64,000 bases of DNA, taken from IMG/VR virus record IMGVR_UViG_3300044859_002168, positions 25,854 to 89,853 of that record. The stretch is one strand, 5' to 3'. This stretch comes from a virus. The notes beneath the pieces are model-generated. The model was given only the letters and a program-made list of their open reading frames with translations. It was not told the origin of the DNA and did not search any database. Below, piece after piece: positions 5,673 to 13,493 of this stretch. Within the stretch, counting starts at the first letter, position 1. Every line of letters begins with the position of its first letter. The translations under genes and the position numbers were made by a program.

Positions 5673-7090
5673 CCTTCCTTTTTACTTTCCTGAATTTTTT
5701 CCTTTAAGACTTTAAAGAACTCTTGTCCAATCATCTTGACAAATTTGATGTACGGTGCATCATCTCTTTCAGGGTCATATCTATATGGTCCTGATGGTGG
5801 TCTTTTGGCCCTACCCAAATAATTAAGTCCTGAAATGTTGGTAATACATTTGTGTCCACCTGAATTGGCTTGAATCAAATCCCAAGCATTTACACCAATC
5901 TTATCCAACAATTCCATTTCAGGTTCACTTAACTCTGAGAATGGTTTGTCAATGATTGTTTTTAAATTATCTAATATTTGTTCTCCATTATCCATCATCA
6001 TAATATTACCACCATAAATGGCGTCAAAATCTTTGAATGTGAATCCAACCGATTCCGCACCCATACCTGATTCTGCAATATACTTGATTGTTGATAATGG
6101 AATTGTTCTATCTTGAAGTTGTGCTTTCCACTTATTCAAAACCTCGTCTTTAACTTCTCCAAGATTTACACCTTTGAGCTCTCTATCTTTTTTAAATGGA
6201 TTACAAGACGCTTGTACCAAACCTAAAGGCCACATGATAATTAAAAAGTCCGCATCAGGATTGTTTCTAAAAGGCGTATATCTATCGTAAGAACCAGTAC
6301 CTTTCAAAGTTCCCATACCATACTGAAGAATGATTCCATCTTCAACTTTCACATTTCGGTGATTCGCCATTGAGTCCATATAATCTTTGGCATTTCTTTG
6401 GAGTCTTTCAGGAGTCTCACGAGTGTTTTCACTCATCCAAGTTTTAATATTATTAAGGATTGAATAAAGTGACGGCTCAGAGTCCATCACCAAACTCTCT
6501 AAGAAACCTTTTTTGTTTTTAAACGCCAAGAGTAATTTGTTAGTTACTAAACCTAATAACATTTTATTTTTTGCCAGACCTTTCTCTTTATCTAATCTAA
6601 AAAGAAAATTAACAACTTCTTTTGTTGTTAAATCATGTTTTGCAAAGTCAGCCGAGTCAACTGTAGAAATCAAAAGAATGTCTGAACTTGGGAACAATTC
6701 TTTTGGTGAGATAATCTGAGAAATTGTTTCAACATTTGAACGAGCTTGTCTGAATGATTTTGAAGCATCCTTTTCAGCACCAACTTGAGTATCGTGGTGG
6801 TCTGTGTGAATGACAAACATCGGTTTACCGTGAGCAAAGTCTACTAACACAGGCATCACATCACCACTAGCATCAGGTTTCTTTACCGCAAACTCTTTCT
6901 CACCATATTGGATAACCTCAGAATCCACAACATCAATACCATTGTCTTCAAGGTATTTCTTCATCGCAATTGCTGTGGTAACACCATCTAAATCTTGGTG
7001 AAAATATATTTTAGCCTTTGGGTATCTTTTCGCCAAAGCTTTAATATCACGTAAACCTGATTCTTTGATAATCTTTTTCATTAGTCCCAA
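5669..7090 (-). CDS. DHH-family phosphoesterase (RecJ/NrnA-like)
   Basis: This 473-residue protein has an N-terminal H-x-D-x-D-G motif (H31, D33, D35), a V-D-F segment at D84 and the hallmark Asp-His-His (D97, H98, H99), which together bind two Mn2+ ions. Towards the C-terminus S-G-G-H resembles the substrate-binding G-G-H motif of DHHA1 domains. Members hydrolyse phosphodiesters: RecJ digests single-stranded DNA 5' to 3', NrnA short RNA oligonucleotides or pAp. The long helical middle is unlike minimal NrnA, so a DNA role in phage recombination is possible. It starts 10 bp inside the end of the preceding gene (overlap 7081-7090), indicating cotranslation. Confidence 0.85.
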   Translation of the reverse strand: MGLMKKIIKESGLRDIKALAKRYPKAKIYFHQDLDGVTTAIAMKKYLEDNGIDVVDSEVIQYGEKEFAVKKPDASGDVMPVLVDFAHGKPMFVIHTDHHDTQVGAEKDASKSFRQARSNVETISQIISPKELFPSSDILLISTVDSADFAKHDLTTKEVVNFLFRLDKEKGLAKNKMLLGLVTNKLLLAFKNKKGFLESLVMDSEPSLYSILNNIKTWMSENTRETPERLQRNAKDYMDSMANHRNVKVEDGIILQYGMGTLKGTGSYDRYTPFRNNPDADFLIIMWPLGLVQASCNPFKKDRELKGVNLGEVKDEVLNKWKAQLQDRTIPLSTIKYIAESGMGAESVGFTFKDFDAIYGGNIMMMDNGEQILDNLKTIIDKPFSELSEPEMELLDKIGVNAWDLIQANSGGHKCITNISGLNYLGRAKRPPSGPYRYDPERDDAPYIKFVKMIGQEFFKVLKEKIQESKKEG

Positions 7091-7488
7091 CCAAAGTAAT
7101 GTACAATTTTATCAAATAAATCGCCATAATCAGAAACACATTGTTTAAATATTAATTTATCCTTATCAGGCATCGCATCCATGGTATCTTCTCCCCAAAC
7201 ACCATCAACAGGATAAACATTAATCATTGATTGGTATTTGGCAACTGCCTGAGCACTTTTTGATTTTGGATAGTTACCGATTGAACCGTCAATTTTTAAT
7301 GGTTGACCGGCATCATCTTTAACACCTTTTTTATTTAAGAAACATTGGATTGCACTATTGTAGTTGTATCTGTCAATAGTAGTCATACCACTATTCAAAT
7401 CTTCTTTTAAATACTGTCTTGAAGTCGCACCAATGTGCATTCCAAGAATTCTATTTTTTTCTTCTTCAGTTATTACAAACTTTTTCAT
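7081..7488 (-). CDS. Putative peptidoglycan-binding-domain protein, 135 aa
   Basis: After an N-terminal helix of the form FVITEEEKNRILGMH, the middle (about residues 45-110) resembles a PG_binding_1 domain: a repetitive helical fold with I-D-G-S-I-G, A-V-A-K-Y-Q and V-D-G-V-W-G motifs. Such domains anchor proteins to peptidoglycan. There is no catalytic domain. The N-terminal helix resembles short terminal motifs on several other proteins here (330-aa product of 7861-8853, residues 1-20), so it may be a virion-targeting tag. It overlaps the DHH gene by 10 bp and is 1 bp from the Dps-like gene upstream. Confidence 0.65.
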   Translation of the reverse strand: MKKFVITEEEKNRILGMHIGATSRQYLKEDLNSGMTTIDRYNYNSAIQCFLNKKGVKDDAGQPLKIDGSIGNYPKSKSAQAVAKYQSMINVYPVDGVWGEDTMDAMPDKDKLIFKQCVSDYGDLFDKIVHYFGWD

Positions 7489-7489
7489 A

Positions 7490-7861
7490 TTAATATTTGA
7501 GAGTTAATAAATATTTTAATTTGTTAATTGATAACAACATTTCATCTCTAATATTCAATAAATCAGTATCCACTTTTGAATCTAAACCTTCAGTCATAGA
7601 TAATAAAAATTCACAGATACCATCAATGAAATTTTGCATTGATAGTTTATCAATGTCTTGAAACATGATAGAAAATTCTTCAGGGAATTTTGGTCTTCCG
7701 TACTTTCCCATCATACCTTCAACGAAGTCGTCAATTAAATCACCTAATCTATCATATACCTTACCATATGCTTTATGTTTAGCGTCAAACGTAGTTTGCC
7801 AATGTAAAAATCTAAATTGATTTTGAACTTGGACTAATTTTAAAATATATTCTTCTTTCAT
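7490..7861 (-). CDS. Dps/ferritin-like small helical protein
   Basis: The 123-residue protein is predicted all-helical and has the pattern H20-W21, H29, D44, E48. The spacing H29-x14-D44-x3-E48 equals that of the E. coli Dps ferroxidase ligands H63, D78 and E82, and the HW segment corresponds to the first histidine, though 9 rather than 12 residues separate the two histidines. Dps oxidises Fe2+ with peroxide, stores iron and binds DNA. At 123 residues it is shorter than Dps (~160), so at least one helix may be missing. I recall related phage proteins as an uncharacterised DUF family (possibly DUF5856). Its ATG shares one base with the stop of the upstream gene (TAATG). Confidence 0.65.
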   Translation of the reverse strand: MKEEYILKLVQVQNQFRFLHWQTTFDAKHKAYGKVYDRLGDLIDDFVEGMMGKYGRPKFPEEFSIMFQDIDKLSMQNFIDGICEFLLSMTEGLDSKVDTDLLNIRDEMLLSINKLKYLLTLKY

Positions 7862-8853
7862 TATACTGGACTCATTAATTTTGTTAATGCTGACGTAATC
7901 GGCGACATGGATATTTTTTCACCCACAGCAACTAAACTCTGTGGTGATACTTGAGTTGTTGTAGTTCCACCCAACTCAGTTTTTAAGGCTTCTTGACCCT
8001 CAGGAGTTGATTCATACTGTTTCATTGCCGCTAACATCTGTTCCTCACCCATCATACCTGAAAGTTCTTCAGGTCCAACAAAATTTCCAACACCCAATTT
8101 ATCTAAAAACCCAAGATAGAATTTTGTTTGACCCATTAGTACTCTTGTTCTTAAAGAACTTTTCCCAAACAGGTCAGAAAATCTACCTAAACCAAGACCA
8201 CCCCCATAAAGGAATCTTTGGAGGATATTTGGTTTACCTAATATTGCTGGGTCCATAAACTTTTCTCTTTTCAAAGCTGTTTCCAAACCTTGAACCAATT
8301 TCATTTGTTCTTGTGGTGTTTTATTTACCATTAAACGTCTAACACCCATGGACCTTCTTGACGCACTACTGAATAAGTTTACCCAACTTTGTAGAGTCTT
8401 TTTAAACCCTGATAATAATCCTCCCATATTTGGAATTTTATCAATTACTGTGTCAACTCTTGAAGTCCAATTTTGAGCGGTTTTAAATAATATGTTTGCA
8501 GGTCCTTCAACTTTTTCTAACATCTTAAGATTCTTGAGAGCCAATTCAGTATTACCAGCATTAATGGCTTTTTCAGCATTTCTAAGGTACTTAGTCCCTT
8601 GACTTCCGGCTTTCATGGTTCCTATAGCAGTTTTACCAACCACATCACCAATATATGGTACTGCGGATATTAAAGACAAAAACGCAAATAGGGTGTCACC
8701 TTGTTTATAATAAGAAATGGCATTTACAAAGTCAGTAATTCCTGTTGGGTCAACAATACCAACAACATCCAAAACAGTATTCAACCAATAAGCTTCATTA
8801 AGGTTTTGTTTCAACCCTTCAAGTTGATTTTCAGTTATCAAAATTTGACTCAT
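7861..8853 (-). CDS. Putative virion-associated protein with hydrophobic pre-toxin-like segment
   Basis: The 330-residue protein starts with an ILITENQLEGL helix, followed at residues 28-75 by a hydrophobic Asp-Pro-Thr-Gly...Ile-Gly-Asp region like those preceding toxin domains in polymorphic toxins and seen in phage structural proteins. The rest is helical, basic and low in known motifs, ending in a Thr-rich tail. No enzymatic domain is visible. This pattern suits a protein packaged in, or ejected from, the virion, but that is inference. It shares one base with the next gene. Confidence 0.5.
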   Translation of the reverse strand: MSQILITENQLEGLKQNLNEAYWLNTVLDVVGIVDPTGITDFVNAISYYKQGDTLFAFLSLISAVPYIGDVVGKTAIGTMKAGSQGTKYLRNAEKAINAGNTELALKNLKMLEKVEGPANILFKTAQNWTSRVDTVIDKIPNMGGLLSGFKKTLQSWVNLFSSASRRSMGVRRLMVNKTPQEQMKLVQGLETALKREKFMDPAILGKPNILQRFLYGGGLGLGRFSDLFGKSSLRTRVLMGQTKFYLGFLDKLGVGNFVGPEELSGMMGEEQMLAAMKQYESTPEGQEALKTELGGTTTTQVSPQSLVAVGEKISMSPITSALTKLMSPV

Positions 8854-8888
8854 GATTTTTTAAATAAAAATATCTACTTATAAATACT

Positions 8889-9041
8889 ATGATACAACTT
8901 AATATAAAGGTTGGTGACACAATTTTGATAGGTAGATTCAAAAATAAAAAGGTGATAGTAAAAACTATCACCCTTGACCAACATGGTTTACCATTGGTAA
9001 ACGGAAAACCAATTTGTAATTTTCGTTACTCAAAAGAGTAG
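8889..9041 (+). CDS. Small conserved phage protein, 50 aa
   Basis: A short open frame starts ATG at 8889 and ends TAG at 9041. The sequence has the pattern K-V-G-D-x-I-L-x-G-R-F-K-N-K-K, then D-x-x-G-x-P, then N-G and F-R, which I recognise as a recurring pattern of ~50-residue phage proteins of unknown function with a small SH3-like beta character. It lies between two minus-strand genes, and the terminator of the downstream methyltransferase lies on the opposite strand inside it (8951-8972), which also explains its hairpin-rich centre. Confidence 0.75.
   Translation: MIQLNIKVGDTILIGRFKNKKVIVKTITLDQHGLPLVNGKPICNFRYSKE
8946..8972 (-). terminator. Intrinsic terminator inside the antisense 50-aa gene
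   Basis: A perfect 9-bp stem (GGTGATAGT/ACTATCACC, 8951-8959 and 8964-8972) with a 4-nt loop is followed on the minus strand by TTTTTATTTTT. It would end the transcript of the methyltransferase gene that stops at 9052. Confidence 0.75.
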
Positions 9042-9051
9042 AACAGTTGGA

Positions 9052-9930
9052 TTAAACCACCTCAATTGGTTTTTCAGGAAATTCTATAACCTGTTGTCTT
9101 TTTTGTTGAACAAAAAACCCAACCCTTTCATTAGCCACTTTGGAGTAGTTAGAACTGATTTCAATACCAATCCAACGACGGTCTAAAGTCTCGGCAGCAA
9201 CCATACTTGTACCTGAACCAGCAAACGGGTCAAGGACAATATCATTCTTATATGTGAGAATCTTAATTGCCTTGGTTGGGATATCCATTGAGAAGGTCGC
9301 CTTTGTCAATGAACGAGTATCGGCAAAATAATTCCACTGTCCAAATACCAAATCAATAAACTCACGTTTCTGTTGTTCGGTATACATCATCTTGGGTCTC
9401 ATGTTACCGTCTTTACCTTCAACCTCACCCATCTCACCAACCCATTCAGGTTGTCCTTTAACAATCTTAATATGTTTCTTCTTATACGCCAAGATAACAC
9501 ATTCCTTTGGATTGTAGATGTAAGGTGCCGAGGGACTCATCCATGACCCCCAAGCTGTGGTACGACTTCTGTGTGGTGATTCTTCTTCAAGGTCCACAAC
9601 TCCGAAGAACTTGTAACCAATCTGTTTCATAATTTGCCATACCTCACTCAACATGAAGATTCTTCCACCCTTGGCTTGTCGGTTAATCTCATACGGGATA
9701 TTCAAAGCAATCCTGCCGTCATCTTTCAACACACGGTATGCTTGTTCCATCCAGGAATATGTAAATTTAACATATTCCTCCCAAACCATATCATCATCGT
9801 GAACATCATATTCAATCCCGACACCATATGGTGGTGATGTCACAATCAAATCTACAGACCCTTCTTCCATGGTCTTCATCACTTCAATACAATCTCCGTT
9901 TACTATTTTTCCTAAATAATTTTCTGTCAT
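9052..9930 (-). CDS. DNA methyltransferase, beta class (N6-adenine or N4-cytosine)
   Basis: This 292-residue enzyme carries the catalytic motif T-S-P-P-Y at residues 31-35 and the S-adenosylmethionine-binding motif D-P-F-A-G-S-G at 234-240; the order catalytic then cofactor motif defines the beta class. It methylates exocyclic amino groups in a short DNA target. S-P-P-Y occurs in both N4-cytosine and N6-adenine enzymes, so the base is undecided. No restriction endonuclease is next to it, so it is an orphan enzyme, probably shielding phage DNA. The first gene of the tiny-gene run lies 1 bp upstream of its start. Confidence 0.92.
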   Translation of the reverse strand: MTENYLGKIVNGDCIEVMKTMEEGSVDLIVTSPPYGVGIEYDVHDDDMVWEEYVKFTYSWMEQAYRVLKDDGRIALNIPYEINRQAKGGRIFMLSEVWQIMKQIGYKFFGVVDLEEESPHRSRTTAWGSWMSPSAPYIYNPKECVILAYKKKHIKIVKGQPEWVGEMGEVEGKDGNMRPKMMYTEQQKREFIDLVFGQWNYFADTRSLTKATFSMDIPTKAIKILTYKNDIVLDPFAGSGTSMVAAETLDRRWIGIEISSNYSKVANERVGFFVQQKRQQVIEFPEKPIEVV

Positions 9931-9931
9931 T

Positions 9932-10135
9932 TTAATATATTGTTACTTTGTGGTCTCTTACAATAATAGGATTTTCTGTTTCAAATTCCAACCATGCTTG
10001 ACCACCGTCTAAGAATGTTTTTGTTTTAACCGATACCTGAAATTCAAGACACCTGATTGTAAGTTTTTTATCCTCGGATTGTATTACCCAACCGACTTCC
10101 ATGGAACCTGTCGCAGCCAATCTGTACTTCATCAC
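9932..10135 (-). CDS. Hypothetical small protein, 67 aa
   Basis: No family recognised. The protein alternates hydrophobic residues, suggesting a small beta sandwich. Its layout (I-x4-K-x-L then L/I-E-F, a central G-G or D-D, and an ending I-x-x-x-V-x-I) parallels that of the 71-aa product of the next upstream gene, so the two may be paralogues. It overlaps that gene by 4 bp (ATGA) and the methyltransferase follows after 1 bp. Confidence 0.65.
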   Translation of the reverse strand: MMKYRLAATGSMEVGWVIQSEDKKLTIRCLEFQVSVKTKTFLDGGQAWLEFETENPIIVRDHKVTIY

Positions 10136-10347
10136 TCAATAACCAAACAACAATCTTCAATGGTAATTTTTTTAGCATTACAAGTAATATGACCTGTTTC
10201 TCTACCATCATCTCTATACCCGCTAGAAGAGTTTATCTGACACAGAAATTCTATTGAATCAACTTTTAAAAGTTGTTTATCAATAAACACTTTCCATGGT
10301 CTGTCTCCGTTTTTGTGGTTTGAATTATATCGTACCTCAACCAACAT
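10132..10347 (-). CDS. Hypothetical small protein, 71 aa
   Basis: No family recognised. It is a probable all-beta protein with two lone cysteines and a C-C pair near the end, similar in layout to the 67-aa neighbour. It overlaps the DUF3310 gene by 11 bp on one side and the 67-aa gene by 4 bp on the other, so it is part of a tightly coupled operon. Confidence 0.65.
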   Translation of the reverse strand: MLVEVRYNSNHKNGDRPWKVFIDKQLLKVDSIEFLCQINSSSGYRDDGRETGHITCNAKKITIEDCCLVIE

Positions 10348-10564
10348 TTTCTAAATTATCAATCTTCCTTTGAAGATACCAAAGAGCTTTTTTTAAGTCT
10401 TGTAATTCTTTATCACTACCTTTCTTACCAGCCCTTGAGATATACTTCACCGTATTCCCAAGATGGAAGTCAAGTTCCCAAGCCTCAATTACTTTGATGG
10501 CCTCATACATATTATCCTCACCCCCATAATGAACCGGGTGGTTTACCATTTCATTTAATGACAT
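10337..10564 (-). CDS. DUF3310 family protein
   Basis: The 75-residue sequence follows the DUF3310 pattern almost completely: N-H-P-x-H-Y at residues 8-13, E-A-I-K-V-I-E-x-W near 21-29, then G-N-T-V-K-Y-I-S-R-A-G-K-K, and D-L-K-K-A-x-W-Y-L. The family is widespread in phages, sometimes fused to nucleotide-metabolism enzymes, and is of unknown molecular function. Confidence 0.92.
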   Translation of the reverse strand: MSLNEMVNHPVHYGGEDNMYEAIKVIEAWELDFHLGNTVKYISRAGKKGSDKELQDLKKALWYLQRKIDNLENVG

Positions 10565-10565
10565 A

Positions 10566-10784
10566 TTATCTTAAAGTAATGTAATAATTTTTTAGTTTAA
10601 TTGATTTTTTGTATCCGTTCCTAACAGAAAACAAAGGGTTTTTAGTCCAACATATTTTGTATGAAAAGATTCCTATCCACCCATTTTCTTCTGACCTAAC
10701 CAAAGAAAAGATATATTTCTTTCCCCAAGTCAAATGAATCTCATTGATAAATTTATTCTTGAGTCGATATAGTTTTAATGACAT
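10566..10784 (-). CDS. Hypothetical basic protein, 72 aa
   Basis: No family recognised. It is rich in Lys and aromatic residues (four Trp, six Tyr) with a strand-like pattern. It overlaps the 66-aa gene upstream by 32 bp and is followed after 1 bp by the DUF3310 gene. The overlap is longer than usual, so one of the two small frames could start later than given. Confidence 0.55.
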   Translation of the reverse strand: MSLKLYRLKNKFINEIHLTWGKKYIFSLVRSEENGWIGIFSYKICWTKNPLFSVRNGYKKSIKLKNYYITLR

Positions 10785-10953
10785 AATATTTTGAAGCTAA
10801 TGGAGTTTCAATTATTAGACCCTGTGATACAAGGTCTTCCAAATACTTTTCTGTAGTCTCCAAGTCCTCCTTCAAAATATATCGTGAGATGTACGATATG
10901 TGAAGGGGTCTCCGTAGTTTTAAAAGGAGACTATTTAGTTTTTTTTCGTCCAT
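10753..10953 (-). CDS. Putative winged-helix protein, 66 aa
   Basis: Residues 12-52 look like a winged helix: L-x-I-S-Y-I-S-R-Y-I, then E-T-T-E-K-Y-L-E-D-L-V-x-Q-G-L-I, and a terminal strand pair. Such a domain would bind DNA as a small repressor or activator. It overlaps the genes on both sides (32 and 23 bp), so its role as a regulator is not supported by a separate promoter. Confidence 0.6.
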   Translation of the reverse strand: MDEKKLNSLLLKLRRPLHISYISRYILKEDLETTEKYLEDLVSQGLIIETPLASKYYVIKTISTQE

Positions 10954-11161
10954 AAGATTTCTTCTCTACTTCTTTTGATTTCTTTTTCTTTGGCTCCTCC
11001 ATCACAACCTCTTTCTCACCTGTTGAACCTTTAAACTCAGACTTGGAGATGTAATTCCAATATCCTGTTGATACTCTACGCTCAGCGTCTTTGTCTACAA
11101 CACGCAGCATGTGACCCTCTTTGTAAGGTCCTGTTGATTTTATCGCTTTAATACATTTCAT
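10931..11161 (-). CDS. Small phage protein with basic tail, 76 aa
   Basis: The first 45 residues (K-C-I-K-A-I-K-S-T-x-x-Y-K-E-G, R-V-V-x-K-x-A-E, G-Y-W-x-Y-I-x-K-S-E-F-K) match a pattern I have seen in small phage proteins of unknown function, with an SH3-like character. The last 25 residues are almost all Lys and Glu with a strongly basic end, suggesting nucleic-acid binding. It overlaps the 69-aa gene by 4 bp (ATGA). Confidence 0.65.
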   Translation of the reverse strand: MKCIKAIKSTGPYKEGHMLRVVDKDAERRVSTGYWNYISKSEFKGSTGEKEVVMEEPKKKKSKEVEKKSYGRKKTK

Positions 11162-11367
11162 AAAAATAAATTTTGGTTTTGTTTTTTAAGTGTGGAAAAG
11201 ATTTGAGATTCATCGTGACCCTGTTGAAATAAATTAAAAACATCAGATGATATGGTATCCATAAAAATAAAAGCATCCACCCTCGGAGAGAACAGAGTCT
11301 TTAAATCGGAATTTTCCAAATGAACTTTTACCGTCTTTTGGTCTACGAATCGTTTTGTGAATCCCAT
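11158..11367 (-). CDS. Hypothetical protein, 69 aa
   Basis: No family recognised. A mixed small protein with a phenylalanine-rich C-terminal half. It lies 9 bp after the 261-aa gene and shares ATGA with the following gene. Confidence 0.6.
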   Translation of the reverse strand: MGFTKRFVDQKTVKVHLENSDLKTLFSPRVDAFIFMDTISSDVFNLFQQGHDESQIFSTLKKQNQNLFL

Positions 11368-11376
11368 GAGACAATA

Positions 11377-12162
11377 TTAGGAAATAATTTTTAGACTGTC
11401 AAACGATTCCCAATCTTCTTTTGGAACACTTTGAAGGATATATGCCAATAGTTTTCTCTTTAACATCGGAACCAAAGTCTGTTCAAATGGGAAGTTTTCA
11501 TTGGTCTCTACCTCAAATATCGGTAACTTGGTGAAATCTACCAAGTCCTTCCACGATGTCGCATCTTTTACTAACGTGGTAACTCGTTGACCTTGGGGGT
11601 CACCACTCCATACCATATCAAAATAAATCTTGGCGTCTGATTTGGTTCTCTTCATCTTTCTAATTGAATACTCCCACAAAAATACTTGTTTCTTACTTTT
11701 GTTGGGGTAATAGATGTATCCGTGACCAAACCCCATATTGTCTTTGTTTTTCTTTAGATTGATTGCTGTTGATTCATATACTATGGACCAAATGGACTTT
11801 CCAATATTAAAAGTGTCCATCAATCTGTTACCAGAAAAAACCAATGTCTTTTCTAACTCACTGAAATCACTGTCTTGTAGTTCGGGTAACTTAAGTGGTT
11901 GAAGTTCTTTCAAGAGAATCTCATCATCACAAGATTCAAATTTCTTTTTTGTTTGTAGTAACCTTTTTTCTTTAACTAAAGATTGAACATTCGCTAAGTG
12001 AAGTGCCAACTCAACAAAATCAGGATAAATTTTAAACTCGTCAAAATTTTCCTCACATTTTTGAATGTAATTAAGTAAGGTATATTTGTTATACTCAAAA
12101 TCTATTGGTTGCGAGAGCATCCAATCAGGATTTAATTTAAATGATTTTTTCTTCCTCGCCAT
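11377..12162 (-). CDS. Hypothetical protein, 261 aa
   Basis: No family recognised. The N-terminus is strongly basic (ARKKKS), the middle is helical, and residues 130-215 contain aromatic strands with G-F-G-H-G-Y-I-Y-Y. No catalytic motif is obvious. It begins the operon of tiny genes that ends with the methyltransferase. Confidence 0.7.
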   Translation of the reverse strand: MARKKKSFKLNPDWMLSQPIDFEYNKYTLLNYIQKCEENFDEFKIYPDFVELALHLANVQSLVKEKRLLQTKKKFESCDDEILLKELQPLKLPELQDSDFSELEKTLVFSGNRLMDTFNIGKSIWSIVYESTAINLKKNKDNMGFGHGYIYYPNKSKKQVFLWEYSIRKMKRTKSDAKIYFDMVWSGDPQGQRVTTLVKDATSWKDLVDFTKLPIFEVETNENFPFEQTLVPMLKRKLLAYILQSVPKEDWESFDSLKIIS

Positions 12163-12189
12163 TTACATAAGAATAAAACACCATTTTAT

Positions 12190-13218
12190 TTATTCAACTC
12201 TTATGATAAAATAAAGAACACCCTCTACTTTTTGTTCATCAACTTTGCCATCATAATGAGACATTATCTCATAACCATCACTATCAATCCACCCTTCAAT
12301 TAACTCATCTTCATTAATAAAGTTTGAAAGTTCTAAATCCCATTCCCTAATAAAACTTAAACTATCGTCCATAACATCATTTACCCTCTCCTCAATTATT
12401 TGGTTAATTAAATCATCAGGAAAATCACCTTCAGGACTTTCTTCTATTTCTTCTATCTTTTGCTCAAACTCATAGATGGCATTATCTTCCAATTGGGATA
12501 TTTTATTTTCAAATACCCCACGTAATTCTCTTGGCGACTTTTCCATTAATTGTTGCAAATTAACAATCTCACCCTTAACTTTTTCAATCTGATAATTTAA
12601 ATACTTTATTTCATTATCTTGAACATATGAAGTTTCTCTCTGTGACTCGTCCAACCAACTTTCAGGGTCTTGGTAAATCAAATCATTGTACATGTCCTCA
12701 GCATATCTTTGAACACTATCATCATCAATATAATTTTCAAGAAAACTTTTTGAGAAAAAATTTATACCCTCACTTTCAATAATTTGTTTGGCGTATTCCT
12801 CAGCAGACCACTTTAATTCTCTTTCATTACCTATTGCATATTGGCTATTGTCCCATGAAGTTTCAAAAATTTCCATATTACTATAGAATTCTTCATTTTT
12901 TGGGGTAATATCGTACACATCGTAATAATCATCAAACTCAGATAACTCTTCATCAATTTGTTCTAACTGTTGTTGTAAACTAGTCTTTAACCCTTGAGTG
13001 TCATTCTGTATTTCATCCTCAATTTGACTTTTTCTTAACTCAAGTTGTTTTTTTCTTTCTTTACCTTCTTCATCCAATGCATTTATCTCATTACTATACA
13101 CCAAATGGTCAAATAAAGCATGTGCCATTAATCCTTCTTTGGGACAATCAGGTCCTAATTTCCACAGGTCCTTCTCTCTTCTTAATTCTGCACTGATATT
13201 ATTTACTTCTGAACTCAT
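12190..13218 (-). CDS. Acidic coiled-coil protein, 342 aa
   Basis: No family recognised. The protein is extremely acidic, with two coiled-coil stretches (about residues 55-95 and 205-255) where Leu/Ile recur with heptad spacing, separated by a Tyr/Asp-rich block. No signal peptide. It faces the plus-strand genes at 13285 and 13494, the second of which is equally acidic, so the two may be functionally related. Confidence 0.7.
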   Translation of the reverse strand: MSSEVNNISAELRREKDLWKLGPDCPKEGLMAHALFDHLVYSNEINALDEEGKERKKQLELRKSQIEDEIQNDTQGLKTSLQQQLEQIDEELSEFDDYYDVYDITPKNEEFYSNMEIFETSWDNSQYAIGNERELKWSAEEYAKQIIESEGINFFSKSFLENYIDDDSVQRYAEDMYNDLIYQDPESWLDESQRETSYVQDNEIKYLNYQIEKVKGEIVNLQQLMEKSPRELRGVFENKISQLEDNAIYEFEQKIEEIEESPEGDFPDDLINQIIEERVNDVMDDSLSFIREWDLELSNFINEDELIEGWIDSDGYEIMSHYDGKVDEQKVEGVLYFIIRVE

Positions 13219-13284
13219 TACAATTGATAAATATTAGGATATGTTTATATTTATAATCAATAAACCTTTAATTTAAATAAAGTC

Positions 13285-13428
13285 ATGGGATGCGGTTGTA
13301 AAAACAAAAACAACACTAACACAAATCAGATTCAAGCGCCAGTGGTTAAACCCCAGGCTCAACCTGTTAATGAAAACATCAAAGATGCCATTAAAAGAAC
13401 AGTAGAAAAGTATTACGTAAAGAAATAA
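13285..13428 (+). CDS. Small Cys/Asn-rich protein, 47 aa
   Basis: A short frame begins ATG at 13285 and ends TAA at 13428, followed 24 bp on by a clear terminator. The protein starts M-G-C-G-C-K, continues with an Asn/Thr-rich and a Pro/Gln-rich segment, and ends in an amphipathic helix K-D-A-I-K-R-T-V-E-K-Y-Y. Similar MGCGCK-starting peptides occur in phages. The function is unknown; the two cysteines could bind metal. Confidence 0.7.
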   Translation: MGCGCKNKNNTNTNQIQAPVVKPQAQPVNENIKDAIKRTVEKYYVKK

Positions 13429-13452
13429 ACTAATCTGAGATGTTTTTTAGTG

Positions 13453-13479
13453 AAGGGTGGAGAAATCTACCCTTTTTTT
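13453..13479 (+). terminator. Intrinsic terminator
   Basis: GGGT-g-GA, a GAAA loop, TC-t-ACCC, then seven T. It ends the small gene 13285-13428 and forces the next gene to start after it, at 13494. Confidence 0.8.
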
Positions 13480-13493
13480 GTATTTATAAAAAT

